64,000 nt of DNA from Bacteroidetes Order II. bacterium (GTDB lineage Bacteria > Bacteroidota > Rhodothermia > Rhodothermales > UBA2364): positions 62,001 through 126,000 of the forward strand of contig JAEUSQ010000053.1 in the NCBI GenBank assembly GCA_016788705.1, in the 5' to 3' direction. Positions 36,107-45,961 of the stretch are shown piece after piece. The position numbers and the translations under genes are program-made. The number at the start of each line of letters is the position of its first letter. The first letter of the stretch is position 1. The notes beneath the pieces were generated by a model. The model ran no database searches. It worked only from the letters and a program-made list of their open reading frames with translations, and had not been told where the DNA came from.

Positions 36107-36179
36107 ATGGTCAAAAAGGTATAAGCTGAATGAAAAAATGGGTGACGGACAAGGGTTGCCCGAAACCTTGTTTCAGGGC

Positions 36180-39100
36180 TTAGAAACGCAGGTTTACGTT
36201 AAAGCCGAGCGAGCGGGTTTGCGGTACACCATACATTTCGAGACCATAACTACCACCAACAGAATAGCTGGATTCTGGGTCAATGTTCGGAACGTTGGAG
36301 TAGAGCAAGAGTAGGTTACGGCCCACCAATTGTACTTCCGCGCCACGAATCGGGGTTTTGGAAAGCATAGAAGCCGGAATCCGGTAGCCCAAAGAGAACG
36401 ACCGCAATTTTACATAACTGGCGTCATATACAAATTGCTCGGTGTAGTTGTTGTAGAACTTTTGGTAATACGTTTGGGCATTCATGGCCACATTCGAACC
36501 TGGTGCTTTGAAGTTATTGCCTTGATCACGGCCTTCGAGTGTGTCTTTGTGCAGCCCAAAATAATACGCATACGCATTGGTTGCCGAGTACATTTCGCCG
36601 CCCATGCTGATGTCAATAAGAGCATTGAGGGTTATGTTGCCAAACATAAGGGTATTGTTAATGCCCGAAGTCCAGTCTGGATTTGGATTACCCAAAACGC
36701 TCAAAGCCGATTCGCGAACAGGGAAGCCGTCGGCCCCATGCTGGATGCTACCATCGGCATTACGCACAAACTTATACCCTTTAATGACGCCCATAGGTTG
36801 TCCAACTTCAGCATACGTAAATGCATTCAGGGTACGGCTTTGGCCTAAGAAGAGCGTTTTTTGTTCCCCTTGTAAGGAAACTACTTCGTTGTTGTTCTTG
36901 GCAAAGTTGACATCCAAATCCCAACGCAATTTACCATTATTGACTGGGGTTACGGAAAGTAACGCCTCTAACCCTTTGTTGGTAATCTCGCCAGAGTTAA
37001 TCACGCGAGACCCAAAGCCTGTCGTTCCGGAAATGGTCGCAGAAAGAATCTGATTCGTGATACTCTTGTTATAGAACGTAAAGTCCAGACCCACTTTATT
37101 ATCCAAAATGCGGGTGGTTATACCAAGTTCCATTCCAGTACCCAATGTGGGTTTTAAGCCTGCAGGTGGAACCGCCCCATTGTTGAGGGCGCCGAGTGGG
37201 AAGCCATTGTGTCCTTGGCCAACGAGTCCATAGGACAACCCAAGTGCATAAGGTGCAATTTGGCTGTCGCTACCGGTTTGTGCCCAAGATCCACGAACCT
37301 TCAAGAAGTTAACCGCTTCCGGTAGTTTCGTCATATCCGATACCACCCAACTCAAACTTACGGATGGGTAAAATTGCGAATTTTCTTGCGAGGTTGCCGA
37401 GGTAAGCGTAGAGAACCAATCGTTGCGGCCCGTAAGGCTGAGGAAGAGATAGTTTTTGAAACCCAAATCCAATCCACCATACAAGGAATTCACTTTTTTG
37501 CGGTTATAACCAATGCTCCGGTTTTGGTTTTTCAGGTTGTTAATAGAAACCAAGCCGGGGATGTTAAAAGTGTCACCACCCGTGAACAAGCCTTCATAGG
37601 TACGATCCAATTGATTGCCCCCTGCATACGCAGAAACTGAAATACCTTGCAAGTCTTTTTTGGCAGAAAGCAAGAAATCACTGTTCCGTTCTTTAACGTT
37701 TTGGCTGCTTTCGCTCATGCCGCCTTGTTTTTTGAAAGCGGTTCCTTGTGGTTCCAACGAGGTGACTCGGAGATTGTACCAGTCTTGCCCCGTCCGACCC
37801 AGCAGCGTCAGCCAATCCGTCAATTTGTAGGTTGCAGACACATACCCAATAACCCGTTCGCGGGCATCCGAGTTTTTGTAGTGATAAACCGCCCAATACG
37901 GATTCGTCACAAATGGGTTATCATTAAATTCTTGCTCGGCCAATGGATTGCCTTCCACCTCTCCTCTTGGGTTAAAAGAAGAAATTGAAACGTTGGTTGG
38001 AAGACGATAAATACTGGCATTTGCATTCCCCGGAGAGTCGGACTGATTAGAGCGGTTGTTGGTGCCCTCTGTCACATAGTTCACTTTTGCATCCACTTCC
38101 AGACGGCTACCCAACTGGGTTGAACCACGCAAGTTAAAACTCGTCCGATTCAAATCATCATTCACCATAATTCCTCTTGCATTCAGGTTCGTGGCAGAGA
38201 AACGGAAAGTGGACTTGTCGGTCCCGCCAGAAAATGCAATGGTATTGTTGGCCGTTAAACCTGGTTGGTAAAACTGCTGCATATTATCCTTTACGGCAGA
38301 ATATGGACGGCTGACGCCATCAAACTGAATCACACTGGAACCATCCAATTTGGCGCCCCAAGATAATAAGCCTGTGGCCAATGCATCTGGAACCGTTGTG
38401 GGTTTGGTTCCGAGTTTTCCTTGTCCATATTCGTATTGCCAGTCAGACAAAACAGCGATAGACTCGGTGGTGAGGTTAGTGTTAAATTCAACCCCAATTC
38501 CATTCCGTTTAACCCCTTTTTTTGTTGTAACAAGAACAACCCCGTTCAACGCACGAGAGCCATAAAGTGCTGTGGCCGCATCGGACTTTAGGATCGTGAA
38601 GGTTTCAATATCATCTGGGTTTAAACTGGAAACACCGTCTCCACCATCACGACCACCCCATTCACCTGCTTGGCCTTGATTGCTGTTATCAATCGGAACA
38701 CCATCCACCACGTAAAGAGGTTGGTTATTGCCAAAGGTGTTGTTACCACGAATGATGATACGGCTGGAGCCGTTTACACCAGAAGCGGGTTTGGATACAT
38801 TCACACCAGCCACCTTCCCCGCAAGGGCATTTACGATGTTGTTTTCACGGACAGCCACAAGGTCTTCACCACGAATTTCTGTTACCGAATAGCCAACAGA
38901 TTTTTGTTGTTTTTCGATACCAAGCGCGGTGACAATCACTTCACTGCCCAATGAGGTATCTTCTTGAAGTACGACATTGACCGTGCTGCGCCCATTCACG
39001 GCAATTGTTTGGGCTACATATCCCACAAAAGAGACCGTTATTGAGGCATTACGATTTGAAAGGGAGACGGAATAGTTCCCATCAATATCGCTTTGTGCAC

Positions 39101-39308
39101 CATTGGTCGGTTTTCCGGCCTCAAGGATGGTTGCGCCAGGCAGGGGTGCGCCATCTGCCACCGTTACCTTACCGCGTACCTGAAAGCTCTGCGCGAATGA
39201 CCATTGAATACCCAGCATCATGAGCAGGCATCCAAAAGCCAATACGCGCTTAACGACGGATACCGTACCCGTAGCCATCGTGCTGTGTTGGTTGTTTTGG
39301 TTTAGCAT
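36180..39308 (-). CDS. SusC/RagA-type TonB-linked outer-membrane transporter
   Basis: The 1042-residue protein is the channel partner of the SusD-like lipoprotein. It starts with a signal peptide, then a CarboxypepD_reg-like domain (VRGKVTVADGAPLPGATIL, about 42-115), then the plug with the SusC signatures (VVTALGIEKQQKSVGYSV, NALAGKVAGVNV, IIIRGNNTFGNNQPLYVVDGVPIDN). The barrel fills the rest and ends in LGFNVNLRF with a terminal Phe, as is usual for outer-membrane barrels. Energy comes from TonB. Several ATGs could serve (39308, 39278); the first is kept. The 5' region of about 300 bp shows no anti-sigma or sigma gene. Confidence 0.95.
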   Translation of the reverse strand: MLNQNNQHSTMATGTVSVVKRVLAFGCLLMMLGIQWSFAQSFQVRGKVTVADGAPLPGATILEAGKPTNGAQSDIDGNYSVSLSNRNASITVSFVGYVAQTIAVNGRSTVNVVLQEDTSLGSEVIVTALGIEKQQKSVGYSVTEIRGEDLVAVRENNIVNALAGKVAGVNVSKPASGVNGSSRIIIRGNNTFGNNQPLYVVDGVPIDNSNQGQAGEWGGRDGGDGVSSLNPDDIETFTILKSDAATALYGSRALNGVVLVTTKKGVKRNGIGVEFNTNLTTESIAVLSDWQYEYGQGKLGTKPTTVPDALATGLLSWGAKLDGSSVIQFDGVSRPYSAVKDNMQQFYQPGLTANNTIAFSGGTDKSTFRFSATNLNARGIMVNDDLNRTSFNLRGSTQLGSRLEVDAKVNYVTEGTNNRSNQSDSPGNANASIYRLPTNVSISSFNPRGEVEGNPLAEQEFNDNPFVTNPYWAVYHYKNSDARERVIGYVSATYKLTDWLTLLGRTGQDWYNLRVTSLEPQGTAFKKQGGMSESSQNVKERNSDFLLSAKKDLQGISVSAYAGGNQLDRTYEGLFTGGDTFNIPGLVSINNLKNQNRSIGYNRKKVNSLYGGLDLGFKNYLFLSLTGRNDWFSTLTSATSQENSQFYPSVSLSWVVSDMTKLPEAVNFLKVRGSWAQTGSDSQIAPYALGLSYGLVGQGHNGFPLGALNNGAVPPAGLKPTLGTGMELGITTRILDNKVGLDFTFYNKSITNQILSATISGTTGFGSRVINSGEITNKGLEALLSVTPVNNGKLRWDLDVNFAKNNNEVVSLQGEQKTLFLGQSRTLNAFTYAEVGQPMGVIKGYKFVRNADGSIQHGADGFPVRESALSVLGNPNPDWTSGINNTLMFGNITLNALIDISMGGEMYSATNAYAYYFGLHKDTLEGRDQGNNFKAPGSNVAMNAQTYYQKFYNNYTEQFVYDASYVKLRSFSLGYRIPASMLSKTPIRGAEVQLVGRNLLLLYSNVPNIDPESSYSVGGSYGLEMYGVPQTRSLGFNVNLRF

Positions 39309-39664
39309 ATTTTTTAATGTTAATAATGGAAGGGTTTTAATGCATGTTCAGAAATCATTTCTGGACGGAAGCCGAAATCAACAGGAGAAGCCCCGATTCG
39401 GCACACAACATTTTCTTTATACCATAAGTTTTGGGATTGATTGTGGGTGGCAGGAAAAGTAGTGAAGACTGCCGCAGTCGTAAAAGCCGAAACAGCCTAT
39501 GTGGTTTCATTTGATTCAATAAACAACTTTTTAACCCATTAGAAGCGCTTCCGACTTCAGGCTTAGTATACCTAAGGGTATTCTACTTTGATGAAATGGG
39601 TTTGGATTAAGCTTTATGGGGTCTTTCCTCAACAAAATCCTTTTCATACTCCTCTGAAAACATC
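39309..39664. other. Upstream region of susC, no gene seen
   Basis: About 350 bp between susC and the terminator of the HAS-barrel gene. It should carry the susCD promoter, but I found no full TTTG / TAnnTTTG pair. Small hairpins occur (for example CTTAG/CTAAG near 39565). Confidence 0.5.
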
Positions 39665-39694
39665 AAAAAAGCCGTGCACCCAAAGGTACACAGC
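39665..39694 (-). terminator. Terminator of the HAS-barrel gene
   Basis: A 10-bp stem (39671-39680 with 39685-39694, two G-U pairs) closes a TTTG tetraloop on the minus strand, followed by TTTTTT. The open frame that spans it (39607-39912) is therefore unlikely to be a gene. The stop of the HAS-barrel gene is 190 nt upstream. Confidence 0.8.
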
Positions 39695-39883
39695 CAATTA
39701 TGTGAGCTAAAAATAGTTATCCTGTATGCCATAAATTGATCCAACAGAATCGAAAGCACGAAAATTACAGGATAAAAAGCGCATGTTGAGGAACTTGGGT
39801 TTGTCGCTAAGGGGTAAAAGACGGCGAATAATAACAATTTGGAAACCCTTATGCAAGCGCTTTTCCGCATTAACAGTGTTACT

Positions 39884-40471
39884 TTATTGGGATATGCGGC
39901 GAAGAATAGCATTTAGCCGTTCATGATCGTCTCCCAAAAGTCGGCTAATGGTACGTCCTGCCTCTATCAATACCTCGATCCGTTGGCGTTGCAAAATCTT
40001 TGTTAAAGACAGTTTTTGCAAGATTGTGACAAAAAGATCATCGGTAGGCAAACCACTTTCGGTTCCTCCCGTCAACAGCCTAAAAAAATCATAGGGCGGC
40101 TGAATTGTTTCTATCAAAGTCTGTTCAACCAAGTCCACAAACGCATGAAGTTCCGGAGGGTGTGGTGGAATGGTTTGGCGAAAAACCCCTTCTTTCGTTT
40201 GATAACCCACCACCAAACAAGAAAAAACTGTCCGAATCAACTCAAATACATGAGGCATTTCCCTTTCCAATTCCTCTTTGGTACGTCCTAAGGCTTCTAC
40301 CTGACGCCCTGGTTCAACACTTTCCCGTTGTACCGAAAACACAATCCCAACCGTGGTACTCCCATCAGGGTGTTGTACACACACCCATTCACCAAATGTA
40401 GGCACGTCGGATCCAAGAGCGACTTGTGCTTTAAAAGACTTCGACTCGGAAGCAATAATTTCGCCGATCAT
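39884..40471 (-). CDS. Orphan HAS-barrel domain protein
   Basis: A 195-residue soluble protein. The first 50 residues (MIGEIIASESKSFKAQVAL, GEWVCVQHPDGSTTVGIVFSV) look like the HAS barrel that opens HerA-type ATPases and F1-ATPase subunits. No Walker motifs follow, so the ATPase part is missing. The middle (80-150) and the C-terminus (LQRQRIEVLIEAGRTISRLLGDD) are helical. Similar short proteins occur in some cyanobacteria and Bacteroidota, where no role is known. It is the divergent neighbour of the TonB receptor gene at 40615. The HAS assignment rests on pattern and is tentative. Confidence 0.6.
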   Translation of the reverse strand: MIGEIIASESKSFKAQVALGSDVPTFGEWVCVQHPDGSTTVGIVFSVQRESVEPGRQVEALGRTKEELEREMPHVFELIRTVFSCLVVGYQTKEGVFRQTIPPHPPELHAFVDLVEQTLIETIQPPYDFFRLLTGGTESGLPTDDLFVTILQKLSLTKILQRQRIEVLIEAGRTISRLLGDDHERLNAILRRISQ

Positions 40472-40614
40472 AAAGAAGTAGCATTTTTACAAATTGAACA
40501 CCAAGAAGTTTTAACAAAGCACGCAACCGCTGGTTCATTCTTACCGAATGTTGTAACCTTTCTCTAATTCGGGCGTTTTCATCTTGATTCTCTAAAATTC
40601 ATCAACCATATTCC

Positions 40615-43026
40615 ATGCACCATCCAAACAAGATACGCCTGTTTTACGGCATTTTTTTCTTAATCTTTTCTCCTTTACTGACTAAAGCACAATCTTTTGT
40701 GAACCTAAAATTTACCGATACACAGAATATAGGTATTATTGGGGTGAGTGTCAGATTAATTAATGAAAAGAAACCTTCTTCCCAACAAACTGGCACAACC
40801 AACCAAGAAGGCAGCATTCGGATCAAAGTAGAGCCTGCAGCCACCTATCGCTTACAAGCCACTTTTATCGGATATAAACCCATTGATGAGTCAATCAGTT
40901 TTAAGAAAGAGGACATCGAACGCATTTTTGTTTTGACAGAAGATACGGCCTCGCTGGGCGAAGTAATTGTTACAGCAAAAAAACCCCTAATTACCCAAGT
41001 GGACGATATGAGTGTGGTGGATCCCAGCCCCGTTGCCGATATCAGCTCAAACGCGATGGAAGTTTTGGAGAAAATACCTGGCTTGTTTATAGACCAAGAC
41101 GGAAACATCTACCTAAATAGTACCACGCCTGCCTCGGTGTATTTGAATGGCAGGGAACAAAAAATGAGCCGTGAAGACACCGCCGTCCTACTCAAAAACC
41201 TTCCCCCAAACAGCATCGAGCGGATCGAAATACTACGTACGCCTTCTGCCAAGTTTGATGCCAGCAGCAGTGGTGGATTGGTAAACGTTGTACTTAAGCG
41301 TGGATTCAAAATTGGAAGAACAGGAAGTCTATATTCGGGATATAGCCAAGGACGACATGCTGATGGGCGCTTGGGTATTAACCTGAACAATCAAGATGGT
41401 GGACGCACCTCATACTTTGGCCTTAGTTTAGGAGGGCGTACTGGGTTCGACCAGGTGGAAACCTCGCGACTGTTCTCGGCAGACTCGCTTTTGAGCCAGT
41501 TTGCCACAACAACCTCGCCGAACCAAAACATTTTCACCCGTTTCGGGTTTGGCTTTGAACCAAAGAAAAATTGGGAACTCAATCTCGATAGCCGTATTAG
41601 TACCAACCGCAATACTTCGGATGTGCTCAACCAAAACAGCATCCGCCGCGTAGGTTCCAGTTCCACTACCCCTTACTCCCAATCAGAAAACCTGACCAAC
41701 AACAATGGCCTCAGTTGGTCTGTAAATCAAGAAGTTTCCACCAAGTACAAATTGGACAAAGAAGGCTCCGAATGGACCACCGAATTTGAAGCAACCTATG
41801 CAAAATCAAATGGTGAACAGGTATATAATAATGCCTTTATATTACCAACGGTCTTTAATACTGGTGGAGAAGGGGCTTCGGAAAATCAACGCTTCGCATT
41901 CACCGCCCAAAGTGACCTAAAATATAAACTCCCGGAGAAAATAACCTTAGAAGCTGGTATCAAGTCTAACTGGCAAAACATCCAAAACGAAGCCGATTAC
42001 GTTCGGATTCAAGGGGCAACAAGAACACCAGACGCCTTCCGCACCCGTTCGTTTTCCTACACAGAAAACACCCATGCAGCATACCTTCAAGCCTCTAAAA
42101 CCATTGGTTCATTTGTACTCAAATCTGGCCTCCGGCTCGAAAATGCGGATATTCGTGGAAACCAAACCATCCCCAATGACACGACTTTCCAAGTAAACCG
42201 TACCGATCTTTTCCCATACGCTTATCTGAGCCGTACCTTGGTTTCTATTTCAAACTTCGAGCTTAAAGGCTTTGCCATTTACCGGCGTTCCATTTCACGT
42301 CCCGGATACGGTTTTCTGAATCCATCCCCCCGCTATTTAGACCAATATGCCTACGAAGTAGGAAATCCTAACCTGCGTCCTCAATTCACAACCAATTACG
42401 AACTGAATATCAGTGTAGGAGACATGCCCATTTTTGCCATTGGTCGTAATGATACCAAAGACATTTTCACAAATGTGGTGTATCAAGATCCTAAGAACCC
42501 CAGTGTAGCCGTTCGGACCTACGATAACCTAGGAAAACGTGCCGAAGATTATTTCCGTCTTACAGCCGCCATCCCACCTGGCGGGCGCTATTTCTTTGTG
42601 GTCGGCACGCAATATGGCCGAAACCGTTACGATGGGCTTTATGAGAACAAACCACTGACATTCGACCGTGGGTCTTGGTCTTTTTTCACCTTCCACATGT
42701 TCAAAGTGGATAAAAATACCAACCTAACCCTAAATGGTTTTATGCAAGTGAACGGTCAACAACAGTTTTATGAATTGGAAAACTTCGGGGCATTAAGCGT
42801 AGGAATCACCCGTAAATTTTTGAAAGACAAACTAAATGTGGCCCTCCGAATCAATGATATACTCAACACCCAAAAGAACCATTTCAACCTTAGTCAAGGT
42901 ACAGTCCAAGCAAGCGGATTCCGGTCAGGCGACACCCGCCGTATTGGGCTGAATATTCGATACAACTTTGGTTTCCGCCAGAAAGAGGAAAAACGGAATA
43001 TGTTCGACGTAAATGGGGATGAATGA
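40615..43026 (+). CDS. TonB-dependent receptor-like outer-membrane beta-barrel protein
   Basis: An 803-residue outer-membrane protein. A signal peptide (FFLIFSPLLTKAQ) is followed by a carboxypeptidase-regulatory-like domain (LKFTDTQNIGIIGVSVRLIN, about 28-105), the plug (LGEVIVTAKKPLITQVDDMS, SNAMEVLEKIPGLFIDQDG, VYLNGREQKM, IERIEILRTPSAKFDASSSGG) and a barrel of the OMP_b-brl_3 type. It lacks an obvious terminal Phe and ends in a charged tail. The barrel could carry a substrate across the outer membrane or bind a partner. It is not accompanied by a SusD-like gene. Confidence 0.9.
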   Translation: MHHPNKIRLFYGIFFLIFSPLLTKAQSFVNLKFTDTQNIGIIGVSVRLINEKKPSSQQTGTTNQEGSIRIKVEPAATYRLQATFIGYKPIDESISFKKEDIERIFVLTEDTASLGEVIVTAKKPLITQVDDMSVVDPSPVADISSNAMEVLEKIPGLFIDQDGNIYLNSTTPASVYLNGREQKMSREDTAVLLKNLPPNSIERIEILRTPSAKFDASSSGGLVNVVLKRGFKIGRTGSLYSGYSQGRHADGRLGINLNNQDGGRTSYFGLSLGGRTGFDQVETSRLFSADSLLSQFATTTSPNQNIFTRFGFGFEPKKNWELNLDSRISTNRNTSDVLNQNSIRRVGSSSTTPYSQSENLTNNNGLSWSVNQEVSTKYKLDKEGSEWTTEFEATYAKSNGEQVYNNAFILPTVFNTGGEGASENQRFAFTAQSDLKYKLPEKITLEAGIKSNWQNIQNEADYVRIQGATRTPDAFRTRSFSYTENTHAAYLQASKTIGSFVLKSGLRLENADIRGNQTIPNDTTFQVNRTDLFPYAYLSRTLVSISNFELKGFAIYRRSISRPGYGFLNPSPRYLDQYAYEVGNPNLRPQFTTNYELNISVGDMPIFAIGRNDTKDIFTNVVYQDPKNPSVAVRTYDNLGKRAEDYFRLTAAIPPGGRYFFVVGTQYGRNRYDGLYENKPLTFDRGSWSFFTFHMFKVDKNTNLTLNGFMQVNGQQQFYELENFGALSVGITRKFLKDKLNVALRINDILNTQKNHFNLSQGTVQASGFRSGDTRRIGLNIRYNFGFRQKEEKRNMFDVNGDE

Positions 43027-43047
43027 CCCAATAACTAACTAATAGCA

Positions 43048-43086
43048 AAAGCCGCATTTTTTGGATAAATGCGGCTTTATTTGTTT
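43048..43086 (+). terminator. Terminator after the TonB-receptor gene
   Basis: AAAGCCGCATTT (43048-43059) pairs perfectly with AAATGCGGCTTT (43067-43078), a 12-bp stem with a 7-nt loop, and ATTTGTTTT follows. Confidence 0.85.
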
Positions 43087-43094
43087 TATCAACG

Positions 43095-43178
43095 TGCCCA
43101 AAAGAGGACTCGAACCTCCACGGGCATACGCCCACTACACCCTGAATGTAGCGCGTCTACCAATTCCGCCATTTGGGC
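43095..43178 (-). tRNA. tRNA-Leu(CAG)
   Basis: On the minus strand: 7-bp acceptor GCCCAAA/TTTGGGC, discriminator A at 43095, anticodon stem CTACA/TGTAG with loop TTCAGGG giving anticodon CAG, a variable arm and the T-loop TTCGAGT. The CCA end is not encoded. It is 84 nt long, with the extended variable arm expected for leucine tRNAs. Confidence 0.95.
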
Positions 43179-43358
43179 AAATTATTGTCTGGCACGCTTT
43201 TCAAAACGAACTGCAAGATAGGATATTTGCAAATACGAAAGCAAGATGGGGCTATAATAATTTACGGCTTTCCTTTTTCTTCATGAGTTGGGTTCGTAAC
43301 TTTACTTTTTAACATGGCGTCCATAAGGACATTGTTTTACCTTTAAACCCTAGAGGAC

Positions 43359-45275
43359 ATGCGTAAAAACTCTATTTTTTTTCTCTTTCTTGTCCCCATG
43401 ATTGCGTGGGCACAGCAACCTACAAGGCCAATTCCATATCCCGTATTCGCCTCCCCTCAATTTGAAGCGGCAATCACAAAAGGAACCCGTACCAAGACGG
43501 GTATGCCAGGTCCGAATTACTGGGCCAATAGTGCAAACTACACCATGGAGACCGAACTAGACCCTGCTTCTAAACTCATTACCAGTTCTGCCACCATTCA
43601 ATACCTCAATAACAGTCCAAACGACCTTAATTTTCTGATGATAAATTTGCGTCAGAACCTCTACAAACCCACCGCGTTCCGAAATCGTCCTATTCCTTTT
43701 GCCACCGATGGCATGAATATCACCGAGACCAGCGTATTGACGAGCAAGCCTGGTGAATCCGAACAATGGGTCAAGGTTACGCCACAAGTAAACGGAACCC
43801 AAATGCGGGTTTCACTACCACAACCATTAAAGGCCAAGCACAGCATTACTTTACACATTAAATGGTCTTTTACGTTACCCGAACGTTCTTTTCGGATGGG
43901 TCACGACAAAGAAGTATTTATTGTGGCGTATTGGTTCCCCCAATTGGCGGTGTATGATGATGTGCGTGGATGGGACAGTGACCAATACATCGGAAATGGC
44001 GAATTTTACAATGACTTTGGCAACTATGATGTAAAAATCACCGTGCCGAAAGGCTATTTGGTTTCCGGAACAGGTGCTTTACAAAACCCAGCAGCAGTTT
44101 TGGATGCCGACCGATTGGCGCGGTTACGCGAAGCCGCAAGTCAAGACTCGGTGGTGCATGTGCTCACCAAAGAAGAGCGTGATGCTGGCAAAGCAACCCT
44201 CTCCGCTTCTGATAAATTGACGTGGCACTTTAAAGCAGAAAAAGTACGAGACTTTACTTGGGCTACTTCGGATAAATATATCTGGGACGCCACAAGAGCA
44301 GCGGTGGGCGACCTAAATAAGGACGGCAAAACAGACTATTCGATGATCCACGCGTTTTATCGTCCCGAAAAAACGGTCTGGAAGCAATCCGCAAAATATG
44401 CCCGCTTTAGTATCGAGCATCTTTCCCAACGGTATATCCCCTACCCCTGGCCCCACATGAGTACCATCGAAGGTTTTATTGGCGGTGGTATGGAGTTTCC
44501 GATGTTAACGCATATTGGTGGCTCACGAACCCCACAAGCACTTTTTGGGGTCACGTATCACGAAATTGCTCATATGTGGTTCCCGATGATTGTAGGGGTG
44601 GATGAAAAGTCCTTCTGTTGGGCCGAAGAAGGGATCACGACCTATAATGAAAATGATGGCTATAATGCATTTTTCCCAAAAGAAAACGCTTGGGATCCCA
44701 AAGTAAACAGCTACTTCCGAATTGCCGGAACAGGAAATGAAATTGAAATCGGACGCCACACCGATAACTACCCTATAACCTCACCAGCACGTGGAATTGC
44801 TGCATACGATAAGCCTGCCACCTTACTGCGCGCACTGGGAGGCGTGGTCGGTCACGAAAAGGTTGTTGGCGCACTTCGGGAATATGCCAATAGATGGGCC
44901 TTTAAGTATCCATACGACCAAGACTTCTTTAATACATTCGAAGATGTCTTGGGTAAAGATATGGATTGGTTCTGGACTTCAGGATGGTTCACGACCTGGA
45001 CGGTGGACCAGGGGGTGCAAAGTGTAACCCCGAAAGGTAAAAAAACTACCATTGTTATTGAAGACAAAGGCAATTTCCCCATGATGGCCCTGGTAGAAGT
45101 AACGTATGCAAATGGACAAAAAGAAACGCTGACTCTCCCTGTAACGGATTGGCTTAAAGGAAGCCGTACTTCCAAGTTGGAGGTTGCCAAAGGTGTGGTC
45201 CAAAAAGTTGAAATTGATCCCCAACAAACTTCAATGGATATAAACCGTGCCAACAACATTTGGGAGAAAAAATAA
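43359..45275 (+). CDS. M1 family metallopeptidase, secreted
   Basis: The 638-residue zinc aminopeptidase starts with a signal peptide (FFLFLVPMIAWAQ). The zinc motif HEIAH sits at 401-405, and the third ligand Glu424 follows after exactly 18 residues (WAEEG). GGGMEFP (about 376-381) replaces the usual GAMEN substrate-anchor motif. The N-terminal part is the beta-rich domain of M1 enzymes. The C-terminus is short (no ARM-repeat domain), like the Bacteroidota secreted forms. It probably clips peptides in the periplasm or outside, alongside the S46 peptidase at 1828-3984. It stands alone, with a terminator downstream. Confidence 0.93.
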   Translation: MRKNSIFFLFLVPMIAWAQQPTRPIPYPVFASPQFEAAITKGTRTKTGMPGPNYWANSANYTMETELDPASKLITSSATIQYLNNSPNDLNFLMINLRQNLYKPTAFRNRPIPFATDGMNITETSVLTSKPGESEQWVKVTPQVNGTQMRVSLPQPLKAKHSITLHIKWSFTLPERSFRMGHDKEVFIVAYWFPQLAVYDDVRGWDSDQYIGNGEFYNDFGNYDVKITVPKGYLVSGTGALQNPAAVLDADRLARLREAASQDSVVHVLTKEERDAGKATLSASDKLTWHFKAEKVRDFTWATSDKYIWDATRAAVGDLNKDGKTDYSMIHAFYRPEKTVWKQSAKYARFSIEHLSQRYIPYPWPHMSTIEGFIGGGMEFPMLTHIGGSRTPQALFGVTYHEIAHMWFPMIVGVDEKSFCWAEEGITTYNENDGYNAFFPKENAWDPKVNSYFRIAGTGNEIEIGRHTDNYPITSPARGIAAYDKPATLLRALGGVVGHEKVVGALREYANRWAFKYPYDQDFFNTFEDVLGKDMDWFWTSGWFTTWTVDQGVQSVTPKGKKTTIVIEDKGNFPMMALVEVTYANGQKETLTLPVTDWLKGSRTSKLEVAKGVVQKVEIDPQQTSMDINRANNIWEKK

Positions 45276-45310
45276 CCAATAAACTTTTCTTTAGTATAAA
45301 AAATCTACAG

Positions 45311-45352
45311 AAATAAGGAAGTTTACACTGTTTTACTTCCTTATTTTATTTT
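45311..45352 (+). terminator. Terminator after the M1 peptidase gene
   Basis: AAATAAGGAAGT (45311-45322) and ACTTCCTTATTT (45335-45346) pair over 12 bp with a 12-nt loop, followed by TATTTTG. It may also serve the facing moaE gene. Confidence 0.7.
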
Positions 45353-45517
45353 GATCACCGTTTTTCAAGAGATAAATTTTCGGCTCATTCTATCTGCATC
45401 ACCTATATCCATCTATCCAGCATGGTATTGTACCTTTAATGGCAGGGGCACTTCAACGAATAAACGGAATCCGTTTGGTTATTGACCTCAAAATAAATGG
45501 TGGGTTCGTATTAAATA

Positions 45518-45961
45518 TCAGCCTTTCGGCCTTACCCATTCCACGGATCCATCTGAATACGTTTCCTGCTTCCAAATGGGGACCTTTGCTTTTAGGTTGT
45601 CAATCAACCAGCGGTTGGCCGAAAAGGCTGCGTCCCGATGGGGTGTAGAGACCCCAATCAGGACGCTAATTTCGGAAATTGGGACAAGCCCAATGCGGTG
45701 AAGCAAGACCATATGCAAAATCGGCCATTGTTTTCTGGCTTCTGTGGCCAAACCATTTATCTCGGAAAGTGCCATAGGCAAATAGGCTTCATACGTTAGG
45801 TGTTGTGTTTCTCGTTCCTCAGTCATTCTGCGGGTTGTACCCAAGAAGAGTGTTGTGCCCCCCGCATCTGGGTGCATTAGAAAGGATAACGCCCGTTCGG
45901 TTGGGATTGCTGATGCCGAAAGTCCAATCCATGTATCAGAAAAGGGGGTTCCAAAGTCCAT
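45518..45961 (-). CDS. moaE: Molybdopterin synthase catalytic subunit
   Basis: MoaE and MoaD convert cyclic pyranopterin monophosphate to molybdopterin by adding two sulfurs. The 147-residue protein shows the GGTTLFLGTTRRMTE stretch in place of the usual GAxxxFxGxVR, then LTYEAYLPMALSEI, MVLLHRIGLVPISE and LKAKVPIWKQE, whose Lys residues match the catalytic pair of MoaE. The start follows the moaD stop directly. Confidence 0.94.
   Translation of the reverse strand: MDFGTPFSDTWIGLSASAIPTERALSFLMHPDAGGTTLFLGTTRRMTEERETQHLTYEAYLPMALSEINGLATEARKQWPILHMVLLHRIGLVPISEISVLIGVSTPHRDAAFSANRWLIDNLKAKVPIWKQETYSDGSVEWVRPKG

Noticed and set aside
39607-39912. 101-residue minus-strand open frame
   Set aside because: It spans a strong intrinsic terminator, overlaps the end of the HAS-barrel gene and has no recognisable domain.
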